Program-made: the position numbers and the translations under genes
Assembly: GCA_900764415.1 (NCBI GenBank)
Contig: CAAFOA010000203.1
Span: 1 to 12,381, forward strand
Direction: 5' to 3'
DNA: 12,381 bases
Source: an uncultured Collinsella sp.
Lineage (GTDB): Bacteria; Actinomycetota; Coriobacteriia; Coriobacteriales; Coriobacteriaceae
Shown: piece by piece, positions 5,895 through 12,026 of the stretch
Position numbering within the stretch: the first letter of the stretch is position 1
How the letters are laid out: every line of letters begins with the position of its first letter
Notes under the pieces: generated by a model
Database searches by the model: none
The model's input: only the letters and a program-made list of their open reading frames with translations
What the model was told of the DNA's origin: nothing

Positions 5895-6137
5895 ATGTCT
5901 TGCGGACCGCAGATGCCGGCCATGCCGCTTTCGATGGTAAAAGCGGGCGAACCCGTGCGCGTGTCTCGTGTAAAGGGCAATGAGGACATGACACACCACC
6001 TCAAGGACCTCGGTTTTGTCGAGGGCAACGAAATCCACGTGGTGAGCTCGAGTGGCGCCAATATCATCGTCACGGTGCTGGGCGCACGCTTTGGCATCGA
6101 TTCCAAGGTCGCCATGCACATCATGACCGTCGGTTAG
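5895..6137 (+). CDS. feoA: FeoA-family ferrous iron transport protein (first copy)
   Basis: FeoA is a small cytosolic SH3-like protein that associates with FeoB during ferrous iron uptake. The 80-residue product has the FeoA pattern: a short start (PLSMVKAGEPVRV), the helix MTHHLKDLGFVEGNEIHVV (about 32-50) and the closing beta segment GARFGIDSKVAMHIMTV. The extra N-terminus (MSCGPQMPAM) has two early Met residues as alternative starts, but AGGAG at 5884-5888, 6 bases before 5895, supports the first. It is the first gene of the feoA-feoA-feoB operon, 40 bases before the second feoA. Confidence 0.93.
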   Translation: MSCGPQMPAMPLSMVKAGEPVRVSRVKGNEDMTHHLKDLGFVEGNEIHVVSSSGANIIVTVLGARFGIDSKVAMHIMTVG

Positions 6138-6177
6138 TCGACGGTATTTCTGTACGCACTGAAAGGGGGACAAGTAA

Positions 6178-6399
6178 ATGAAGACGTTGGGTGACGTTAA
6201 GGTGGGCGAGAGCTCCACCATCGTCAAGCTTCACGGTGAGGGTGCGCTTCGCCGCCACCTTATGGACCTGGGGCTCATCAAGGGCACTTCGTTCAAGGTC
6301 GTGAAGGTTGCACCGCTCGGTGATCCGGTCGAGATCAACGTGCGCGGCTACGAGCTTTCCATCCGCAAGGAGGAGGCGGCCGTCGTCGAGGTCCAGTAA
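6178..6399 (+). CDS. feoA: FeoA-family ferrous iron transport protein (second copy)
   Basis: A 73-residue FeoA with the typical opening LGDVKVGESSTIVKL, the helix LRRHLMDLGLIKGTSFKVVKVAPLG and the ending VRGYELSIRKEEAAVVEV. It is closer to the standard FeoA pattern than the first copy, which is divergent. A strong AAGGGGG site (6163-6169) precedes it. Paired feoA genes before feoB are common in Firmicutes and Coriobacteriia; the two copies may form a heteromeric partner for FeoB. It is followed by a 123-base gap with regulatory-looking structure before feoB. Confidence 0.94.
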   Translation: MKTLGDVKVGESSTIVKLHGEGALRRHLMDLGLIKGTSFKVVKVAPLGDPVEINVRGYELSIRKEEAAVVEVQ

Positions 6400-6427
6400 G
6401 GGCCCGAGGCGTATATTTCTGCAGATA

Positions 6428-6447
6428 AAGTTAGGTTTTTCTAACTT
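6428..6447. promoter_or_regulatory. DtxR/IdeR-like box between feoA2 and feoB
   Basis: AAGTTAG (6428-6434) and CTAACTT (6441-6447) form a perfect 7-bp inverted repeat around GTTTTT. The core TTAGGTTTTTCTAA (6431-6444) matches the remembered DtxR/IdeR core TTAGGTTAGCCTAA at 11 of 14 positions. This suggests iron-dependent control of feoB inside the operon, perhaps with a second promoter. The outer half-site AAGTTA is shared with the inverted repeat upstream of feoA. Confidence 0.5.
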
Positions 6448-6477
6448 GATGCTGCAACTTTAAAGCACATTATCCAG

Positions 6478-6501
6478 CCTGCGCGGAGAAAGCGGCGCAG
6501 G
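6478..6501 (+). promoter_or_regulatory. Small hairpin in the feoB leader
   Basis: CCTGCGC (6478-6484) pairs exactly with GCGCAGG (6495-6501) around a 10-base loop. It ends 5 bases before the purine-rich ribosome binding region AAGGAAGAAGGA of feoB. There is no T-tract. It may protect or expose the start of feoB translation; the role is unproven. Confidence 0.35.
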
Positions 6502-6522
6502 TACACAAGGAAGAAGGATTGA

Positions 6523-8850
6523 ATGGCGGATTCTCAGATCCATGTCGCGCTGGCGGGTAACCCCAACTGCGGCAAGACCACGCTTTTCAACCTGATCACC
6601 GGCGCCAACGGCTACGTTGGCAACTGGCCCGGCGTCACGGTTGAGAAAAAGGAGGCCAAGCTCCTAAGCGACAAGAACGTTACCATTACGGACCTCCCCG
6701 GCATCTACTCGCTTTCCCCCTACAGCCCCGAGGAGCAATGCTCGCGCGATTACCTCATGAGCGGCGAGCCCAATGTCGTCGTCCAGGTGGTCGACGCCAC
6801 CAACCTCGAGCGTAACCTGTACCTGGCGCTTCAGGTTATCGAGACTGGCCTGCCCGTTGTCGTTGCCCTCAACATGGCCGACTTGGTCGAGAAGAACGGC
6901 GACAAGATCGACACGGACAAGCTCTCCAAGAAGCTCGGCTGCCCGGTCATGATGATCTCGGCCCTTAAGAACAAGGGTATCAAGGAGCTGTTCGAGCAGG
7001 TTAAGAAGTCCGCTGCTTCCAAGGGCCAGGTGCCGGAGCACAAGTTCGATTCCTCCATCGAGGACGTTCTAACGCACATCGAGAATAACCTTCCGGCGAG
7101 CGTTCCCGCTAACAAGCGTCGCTATTACGCCGTCAAGCTGTTCGAGCGTGATGCAGACGCCTGCAAGCTCATCAACCTCACCAAGGAGAAGGCCGCTCGC
7201 GTGGAGGAGCTGGTCGCCCAGTGCGAGCAGGACTGCGACGACGATGCCGAGTCCATCATCACCGGTGAGCGCTATGGCGTCATCGCGCACATCATCGATG
7301 AGTGCCTCACCAAGGCCCCGGCCAAGATGAGCACCTCCGAGAAGATCGACCGTGTGGTTACCAACCGTATCCTGGGCCTGCCGATCTTTGTGGTCATCAT
7401 GTTCTGCGTGTACTACATCGCCGTTTCCACCCTGGGCGGAACGGTGACCGACTTCACCAACGATCAGCTCTTTGGCACCGACGGTTGGTATGTGCTCGGT
7501 CAGGGCCGCGATGCTTACGATGAGGCTGTCGAGGCCGCGGGTGACGACGCCGACTCGGTCGACCCGGCACAGTACGGCCCCTATGTCCCGGGTATCACCA
7601 CCATGGTGCACGACGCCCTCGTGGCGGGTGGCACCGAGGACGGTGGCCTGGTCGATTCGCTGGTCTGCGACGGTATCGTTGGCGGCCTGGGCGCCATCTT
7701 CGGCTTTGTGCCGCAGATGTTCCTGCTGTTCGTGATGCTGTCCTTCCTGGAGGACTGCGGCTACATGGCCCGCGTCGCCTTTATCATGGACCGCGTGTTC
7801 CGCCGCTTTGGCCTGTCCGGTAAGTCGTTCATCCCCATGCTCGTGTCCTCAGGCTGCGGCGTCCCCGGCGTCATGGCCACCAAGACCATCGAGAACGAGA
7901 AGGACCGCCGCATGACGGTCATGACCACCACGTTCATCCCCTGCGGCGCCAAGCTGCCGATCATCGCCCTGCTCATGGGCTCCATCATTGGCGATTCTTC
8001 CACCACGGCCGCATGGATCAGCCCGCTTTTCTACTTCCTGGGCGTCTTTGCCGTCATCGCCTCGGGCCTCATGCTCAAGAAGACCAAGCTCTTCGCCGGC
8101 CGTCCGACCCCGTTTGTCATGGAGCTTCCTGCCTACCACTTCCCGGCGATCCGTTCCTGGGCGCTGCACGTGTGGGAGCGCTGCTGGGCCTTTATCAAGA
8201 AGGCCGGCACGGTCATCTTTGCGTCCACCGTCGTCGTTTGGTTCCTCTCCAACTTTGGTAGCTATAACGGTTCCTTTGGCTTCCTGCCTGCGATGGACGG
8301 CATCCCCGAGGAGTTTATGGACTACTCCGTGCTCGCCATGCTGGGCAACCTGGTTGCCTGGATCTTCGCCCCGCTCGGCTTTAGCACCTGGCAGGCCACC
8401 GCGCTGACTGTCTCTGGCCTTGTCGCTAAAGAGAACGTCGTCGCCACCGCCGGCTCGCTTCTGTCCGTCGCCGACGCGGGCGAGACCGACCCGAGCCTGT
8501 GGACCGCGTTTGCCGGCATGTTCCCCACCATGGGCGCTTGCGTTGCCTTCGGCGCCTTCAACCTGCTGTGCGCTCCGTGCTTTGCCGCCATTGGCACCAT
8601 CCGCAACCAGATGGATTCCGGCAAGTGGACTGCGATCGCCATCGGTTACGAGTGCGCCTTCGCTTGGGTGATCGGCCTGTTCATCAACCAGTTCTACAAC
8701 TTGCTTGTTCTTGGACAGTTTGGTATCTGGACGATTGTGGCCATCGTGCTGCTGGTTGCGATGCTCTTCCAGATCTTCCGTCCCATGCCCAAGCATGCAT
8801 GGACCGACGAGGACGAGACCAACACTGCTTCCGCCGCAGTTTCCGCTTAA
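6523..8850 (+). CDS. feoB: Ferrous iron transporter FeoB
   Basis: Inner-membrane Fe(II) importer with a cytosolic GTPase domain. The 775-residue product has G1 GNPNCGKTT (12-20), G2 region PGVTVE (36-41), G3 DLPG (57-60), G4 NMAD (117-120), G5 SAL (146-148), a helical GDI-type domain (about 175-270), then the transmembrane part from about 284. The two inverted gate repeats show SGCGVPGVMATKTIENEKDRR (from 443) and PCGAKLP (473-479), matching the core Cys-containing FeoB gates. The loop after the first membrane helix (about 303-378) is long and acidic. AAGGAAGAAGGA precedes the ATG. It is the third gene after two feoA copies and ends at a clear terminator. Iron-dependent control is suggested by the DtxR-like box upstream. 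Confidence 0.97.
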   Translation: MADSQIHVALAGNPNCGKTTLFNLITGANGYVGNWPGVTVEKKEAKLLSDKNVTITDLPGIYSLSPYSPEEQCSRDYLMSGEPNVVVQVVDATNLERNLYLALQVIETGLPVVVALNMADLVEKNGDKIDTDKLSKKLGCPVMMISALKNKGIKELFEQVKKSAASKGQVPEHKFDSSIEDVLTHIENNLPASVPANKRRYYAVKLFERDADACKLINLTKEKAARVEELVAQCEQDCDDDAESIITGERYGVIAHIIDECLTKAPAKMSTSEKIDRVVTNRILGLPIFVVIMFCVYYIAVSTLGGTVTDFTNDQLFGTDGWYVLGQGRDAYDEAVEAAGDDADSVDPAQYGPYVPGITTMVHDALVAGGTEDGGLVDSLVCDGIVGGLGAIFGFVPQMFLLFVMLSFLEDCGYMARVAFIMDRVFRRFGLSGKSFIPMLVSSGCGVPGVMATKTIENEKDRRMTVMTTTFIPCGAKLPIIALLMGSIIGDSSTTAAWISPLFYFLGVFAVIASGLMLKKTKLFAGRPTPFVMELPAYHFPAIRSWALHVWERCWAFIKKAGTVIFASTVVVWFLSNFGSYNGSFGFLPAMDGIPEEFMDYSVLAMLGNLVAWIFAPLGFSTWQATALTVSGLVAKENVVATAGSLLSVADAGETDPSLWTAFAGMFPTMGACVAFGAFNLLCAPCFAAIGTIRNQMDSGKWTAIAIGYECAFAWVIGLFINQFYNLLVLGQFGIWTIVAIVLLVAMLFQIFRPMPKHAWTDEDETNTASAAVSA

Positions 8851-8879
8851 GTCCGAATAAGGATTAACCCTTTTCCACG

Positions 8880-8912
8880 AGCCCGGGTGTCCCAGCGACA
8901 CTCGGGCTTTTT
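8880..8912 (+). terminator. Intrinsic terminator of the feo operon
   Basis: AGCCCGGGTGTC (8880-8891) pairs with GACACTCGGGCT (8897-8908) over 12 positions with one G-T wobble and a 5-base loop, followed by TTTTT (8908-8912). It lies 29 bases after the feoB stop codon. Confidence 0.92.
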
Positions 8913-8948
8913 GGTGGGGGAGATGTGACGCTTCCGCAGATAAAACCG

Positions 8949-8975
8949 ACCAATATAAACCTGTCCCTTATTGGT
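8949..8975. promoter_or_regulatory. 7-bp inverted repeat overlapping a candidate -35 box
   Basis: ACCAATA (8949-8955) and TATTGGT (8969-8975) are exact reverse complements with 13 bases between them. The right arm overlaps the candidate -35 box of the Cys-rich gene, so it could be a regulator site. Short arms make chance possible. Confidence 0.35.
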
Positions 8976-8996
8976 AGGTGGAGGATGAGGTAAAGT
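8968..8996 (+). promoter_or_regulatory. Candidate promoter of the Cys-rich membrane protein gene
   Basis: TTATTG (8968-8973) and TAAAGT (8991-8996) are separated by 17 bases and precede the start codon by about 30 bases. A promoter is expected here because the feoB terminator lies just upstream. Confidence 0.4.
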
Positions 8997-9025
8997 AAGC
9001 GGTGGTTAACTAGAGGAGGCTTGCT

Positions 9026-9226
9026 ATGGCACCTATCGATATTGTTGTACTGGCTGTTATCGGTATTGCGTTTGTCGCGGTATGCGTGCGCATCTACCGC
9101 AAGGGCACCTGCGCCGACTGCGCTCAGGGTGGCGTTTGCACGGGGCATTGCTCCAACAAAAAGACGTGCGCCGCACTTAAGGGCGTAGACAAAATTGCCG
9201 AAGATTTGAGCCGCGGTATTCATTAG
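9026..9226 (+). CDS. FeoB-associated Cys-rich membrane protein
   Basis: A 66-residue protein with one N-terminal membrane helix (about residues 4-22, IDIVVLAVIGIAFVAVCV), a basic stop (RIYRKG), and a cytosolic-side Cys cluster: C29, C32, C38, C42 and C48 in the pattern C-x2-C-x5-C-x3-C-x5-C, then a charged tail. This matches the small Cys-rich proteins found next to feoB in many anaerobes, proposed to act as a FeoC-like accessory or metal sensor; the function is not established. AGAGGAGG (9012-9019) is a strong ribosome site. It has its own promoter-like region after the feo terminator, so it is near feoB but probably not on the same transcript. Confidence 0.85.
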   Translation: MAPIDIVVLAVIGIAFVAVCVRIYRKGTCADCAQGGVCTGHCSNKKTCAALKGVDKIAEDLSRGIH

Positions 9227-9247
9227 CCGACCGGCGTTTGGGTATGT

Positions 9248-9299
9248 TTGACTACGGATACGGCAGTTGCTGATACGATAGGTACGTTAGCAACTGCCG
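9248..9299. promoter_or_regulatory. 11-bp inverted repeat and -35-like box before the flavoenzyme gene
   Basis: CGGCAGTTGCT (9261-9271) and AGCAACTGCCG (9289-9299) are exact reverse complements with a 17-base spacer and no T-tract. A TTGACT box (9248-9253) lies just upstream; the best -10-like hexamer is TACGAT (9274-9279) at a long 20-base spacing, inside the repeat spacer. The layout suits a regulator site flanking the promoter of the 649-residue reductase. An RNA hairpin in its leader is the alternative. Confidence 0.5.
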
Positions 9300-9328
9300 C
9301 CGAGCGGCTCAAACGAAAGGAAGCCTGT

Positions 9329-11278
9329 ATGGAGTCCTCCGCCTATCCGATGCTCTTTAGCCCGATCAAGGTCGGTACGACCGAGGTTAAGAACCGCGTC
9401 TTTATGCCGCCGGTATCTACCAACCTGGCCGATCACGGATATGTGACCGACGACTTGGTCGATCATTACCGTGCCCGTGCCAAGGGCGGCGTTGGCCTGA
9501 TCATCACCGAGGTCGTGACGGTCGAGCCCACCTATACCTATCTGCCGGGTGACATGTGCTGCTACGACGACACGTTTATCCCTGGCTGGGAAAAGCTCGC
9601 CGCGGCCGTCCACGAGTATGGCTGCAAGATCATGCCGCAGCTCTTCCACCCCGCCTACATGGCCTTTAACATTCCGGGCACGCCGCGCTTGATCGCTCCG
9701 TCCTTTGTGGGCCCGTCCTATGCCCGCGAGGCACCGCGCCCCATCACGGTCGACGAGATTCACGAGCTCACGCATCAGTTTGGCGACGCTGCCGTGCGTA
9801 TGCAGAAGGCTGGCGTCGACGGCGTCGAGGTCCATGCGGCGCACGCCCATGGTATGCTCGGCGGCTTTTTGACTCCGCTCTACAACAAGCGTACCGATGA
9901 GTACGGTGGCTCGCTCGACGCCCGCATGCGCTTCCTGCTCGAGGTCATCGCCGAGATTCGCGAGCGCTGCGGCAAGGACTTTATCATTGACGTCCGCATC
10001 TCGGGCGATGAGTACACCGATGGCGGCCTGACCCTCAACGACATGATCTACGTCTCGCGTCGCCTGGAGAAGGCCGGCGTCGACATGATTCATGTGTCGG
10101 GCGGTACCACCATCAAGCGCGGCTCCGCGATTCCCGCCGCCGGCACGCAGCAGGCCTCGCACGCCGCTTGCTCGCGCGAGATCAAAAAGCACGTCAACAT
10201 TCCCGTCGCCACGGTCGGCCGCATTAACGAGGCATGGATTGCCGAGGAACTGATCGAGGACGGTGCCGCCGACATCTGCATGATGGGCCGCGCCAATCTG
10301 TGCGATGCCGAGTTCTGCAACAAGGCCGCTGCCGGCAACGCCGACGACATCCGCCCCTGCATTGGCTGCCTGCGCTGCCTGAACGGCATTATGTTTGGCA
10401 AGCGCATCTCCTGCACCGTCAACCCCGATGTTGAGCGCGACGAGGCCGGTTACGAGCCTGCCGCCGAGGCCAAGAACGTACTGGTTGTGGGTGCTGGTCC
10501 TGCGGGCATGGAGGCAGCCTACATTGCCGCCAAGCGCGGCCACAACGTGGTGCTCGTGGATAAGCAGGATGAGCCGGGCGGCGAGATGCGTATCGCGGCC
10601 GTTCCGCCGGCAAAGCAGGAACTCACCCGCGTGATCAAGTATCAGTACCGTCGCCTGGCCGAGGCCGGCGTGAAGTGCGTATTTGGCACCGAGCTTACTG
10701 CCGAGGACATTCAGCGCGACTACGCCGGCTACGAGGTCGTCCTGGCTTATGGCGCCGAGCCCATCGTTCCGGCCTTCATGCAGGGCTTTAAGCAGGTTAT
10801 GACAGCTGACGACCTGCTGGGTGGCAAGGCTTTCCCGGGCAAGAAGATTGTCATTGTGGGCGGCGGCACCGTCGGTTGCGAGACGGCCGACTACCTGGCC
10901 CCGCTGGTCAACGACCTGTCGCCGGCCAACCGCGATGTCACCGTCATCGAGATGACCAAGACGCTCGCCGCCAACGAGGGCGGTGCCGGTCGCGCGGTGC
11001 TCATCACGCGCATGCTCTCCAAGGGCGTCCACGTGCTGACCGAGGCCAAGGTGACCGAGATTACCGAGGACACTATCAGCTACGAGAAGGACGGCGAGGT
11101 CCACACCATCGCCGATACCGATACGCTGGTACTTGCCATGGGCTATCGTCCCAATACCAAGCTGGCCGACGACCTGGTTGCAGCTGGCATTGCTGTCCAC
11201 GTGCTGGGCGATGCCCAGAAGTGTGGCAACATCCGCGATGCCATCGGCGATGGCTATAAGGTTGCCTGCGAGCTCTAG
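9329..11278 (+). CDS. OYE-type FMN/4Fe-4S/FAD oxidoreductase (dienoyl-CoA/enoate reductase family)
   Basis: A 649-residue cytosolic reductase with the layout of FadH, BaiCD and FldZ: FMN TIM barrel (about 8-335), Fe-S cluster segment, then FAD- and NAD(P)H-binding domains. Visible motifs are RVFMPPV (23-29), EVHAAHAHGMLGGFLTP (167-183), NKRTDEYGGSL (186-196), GRINEAWIAEELI and MMGRANLCD (318-326), cluster cysteines C344, C347, C350 and C362, the FAD motif GAGPAGMEAA (388-397), and the second dinucleotide motif VGGGTVGCE (510-518). Such enzymes reduce activated C=C bonds of enoates, bile acid intermediates or aryl acrylates; the substrate here cannot be read from sequence. The Cys pattern is C-x2-C-x2-C-x11-C, one residue shorter than FadH and closer to trimethylamine dehydrogenase. 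The usual HGY segment is HAHG. The start at 9329 has AAAGGAAG upstream; an earlier TTG is part of the promoter region. Monocistronic, with a strong terminator. Confidence 0.92.
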   Translation: MESSAYPMLFSPIKVGTTEVKNRVFMPPVSTNLADHGYVTDDLVDHYRARAKGGVGLIITEVVTVEPTYTYLPGDMCCYDDTFIPGWEKLAAAVHEYGCKIMPQLFHPAYMAFNIPGTPRLIAPSFVGPSYAREAPRPITVDEIHELTHQFGDAAVRMQKAGVDGVEVHAAHAHGMLGGFLTPLYNKRTDEYGGSLDARMRFLLEVIAEIRERCGKDFIIDVRISGDEYTDGGLTLNDMIYVSRRLEKAGVDMIHVSGGTTIKRGSAIPAAGTQQASHAACSREIKKHVNIPVATVGRINEAWIAEELIEDGAADICMMGRANLCDAEFCNKAAAGNADDIRPCIGCLRCLNGIMFGKRISCTVNPDVERDEAGYEPAAEAKNVLVVGAGPAGMEAAYIAAKRGHNVVLVDKQDEPGGEMRIAAVPPAKQELTRVIKYQYRRLAEAGVKCVFGTELTAEDIQRDYAGYEVVLAYGAEPIVPAFMQGFKQVMTADDLLGGKAFPGKKIVIVGGGTVGCETADYLAPLVNDLSPANRDVTVIEMTKTLAANEGGAGRAVLITRMLSKGVHVLTEAKVTEITEDTISYEKDGEVHTIADTDTLVLAMGYRPNTKLADDLVAAGIAVHVLGDAQKCGNIRDAIGDGYKVACEL

Positions 11279-11304
11279 TCAACCCCTTTGCACCAATCGA
11301 TTGC

Positions 11305-11343
11305 AAAAAGCGGCGGCTGCCCTGTGTGTTGGGCAGCCGCCGC
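11305..11343. terminator. Strong convergent terminator between the flavoenzyme and regulator fragment
   Basis: GCGGCGGCTGCCC (11310-11322) and GGGCAGCCGCCGC (11331-11343) form a perfect 13-bp stem with an 8-base loop. On the minus strand it is followed directly by TTTTT (A-tract 11305-11309), a classic terminator for the regulator gene. On the plus strand the stem is followed by CTGCGTTTT, so it probably also stops the flavoenzyme transcript. Confidence 0.9.
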
Positions 11344-11377
11344 CTGCGTTTTGCCAAAGAAAGATTATTGTCGGGCC

Positions 11378-11755
11378 CTAAATGCCTTTTGCTTCTGCTC
11401 CCTCCGCAATCATGTTGCGGTTATACACCAGGTGCAGATACATCGCGTCGTGCGCGGCGGTGGGATTGCGCGAGGCGATGGCGTCGGCCACATCGCGGTG
11501 CATGCGGATAGTTTCCTCGACGAGCTTTTTGCCGGTCACGTCGATAAAGAGGGGGACGGATGCCTTGAACACGCCCATCAGGCGGGGAACGACGAGGTTT
11601 CCGGAGCTCTCGGCAATGGCATTGTGGAACGCGGTGTCGGCGGCGGAGTAATCCTCACCGGCCTCGGCCAGGCGCTCGGATTCGTCGCAGAGCTCTTTGA
11701 TACAGACGACCTGGTCGTTGGTTGCGTGCTCGGCCGCCATGCGTGCTATCTGCGG
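11378..11755 (-). pseudogene. GntR/FadR-type regulator fragment: FCD effector domain only
   Basis: This fragment of about 126 residues is the C-terminal FCD ligand domain of a GntR-superfamily (FadR subfamily) regulator. It begins at the first FCD helix (PQIARMAAEHAT), then shows D-x3-H in AADTAFHNAI, SSGNLVVPRL, and later His residues in MHRDVADAI and MYLHLVYN, the usual FCD metal ligands. The N-terminal winged-helix domain of about 75 residues and the linker are absent. The frame stays open upstream to an ATG at 11869, but those 39 codons are antisense to a permease fragment and unrelated to any GntR sequence. With no DNA-binding domain it cannot act as a normal repressor. The likely original role was control of the adjacent sugar-acid genes. 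Confidence 0.85.
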
Positions 11756-11756
11756 C

Positions 11757-11918
11757 GGTGCCACGGCCCTCTCGCACGTCAACGATGCCGGTTTTTGGAT
11801 GTGCTCCTCGTTCCTGGAGATTGACGAGAAGACAACCCTCAAGTCCTGGACCGTTATGGAGACGCTCATCGGCCTTTCGGGTCTTGCCTGCGCCCTGGTG
11901 ATTTCGTTCTTCGCCTAG
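11757..11918 (+). pseudogene. C-terminal remnant of a GntP-family gluconate permease
   Basis: The last 53 codons of a GntP/GntT-type H+/gluconate symporter. It opens at the conserved GATALSHVNDAGFW, continues with TTLKSWTVMET, ends in a hydrophobic final membrane helix (LIGLSGLACALVISFF), and has its normal stop at 11916-11918. The usual protein is about 440-450 residues, so nearly 90 percent is missing from the 5' side. Directly to the left, within a few bases, begins the oppositely oriented FCD fragment. No start codon or ribosome site serves it. The dehydratase 108 bases downstream fits a permease-dehydratase operon for sugar acids. Confidence 0.85.
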
Positions 11919-11990
11919 TTCGCGTAGCTAAGCATCTTCCGCCGAGTGCATCGCTCGGTACCCATTTACACCTGATTCATTAACCAACGA

Positions 11991-12002
11991 TTGGTACAAC
12001 CG
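11991..12002. promoter_or_regulatory. Possible FadR/GntR-type operator before the dehydratase
   Basis: TTGGTACAACCG resembles the FadR-subfamily operator pattern TGGT-N3-ACCA with one mismatch at the end. It lies 25 bases before the dehydratase ATG. The overlapping ACCAACGATTGGT (11983-11995) is a 5-bp inverted repeat. It may be a former site of the regulator whose FCD fragment lies nearby. Short and degenerate, so weak. Confidence 0.3.
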
Positions 12003-12026
12003 TTCAAACCAAAAGAGGAGAACATC

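Noticed and set aside
7849..8901. A 350-codon open frame on the minus strand inside feoB
   Set aside because: Antisense to the FeoB membrane domain, with low-complexity polar composition.
9248..9328. A TTG start that would lengthen the flavoenzyme by 27 residues
   Set aside because: The TTG is part of a -35-like TTGACT box, the stretch contains an 11-bp inverted repeat, and the downstream ATG has a good ribosome site and matches the family start.
9287..11200. A 637-codon open frame on the minus strand across the flavoenzyme gene
   Set aside because: Antisense shadow of a gene with clear FMN, Fe-S and FAD motifs on the plus strand.
11756..11869. N-terminal 38 codons of the regulator frame as a new fused domain
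   Set aside because: They are the antisense of the permease fragment and show no family pattern, so this is chance read-through across the junction.
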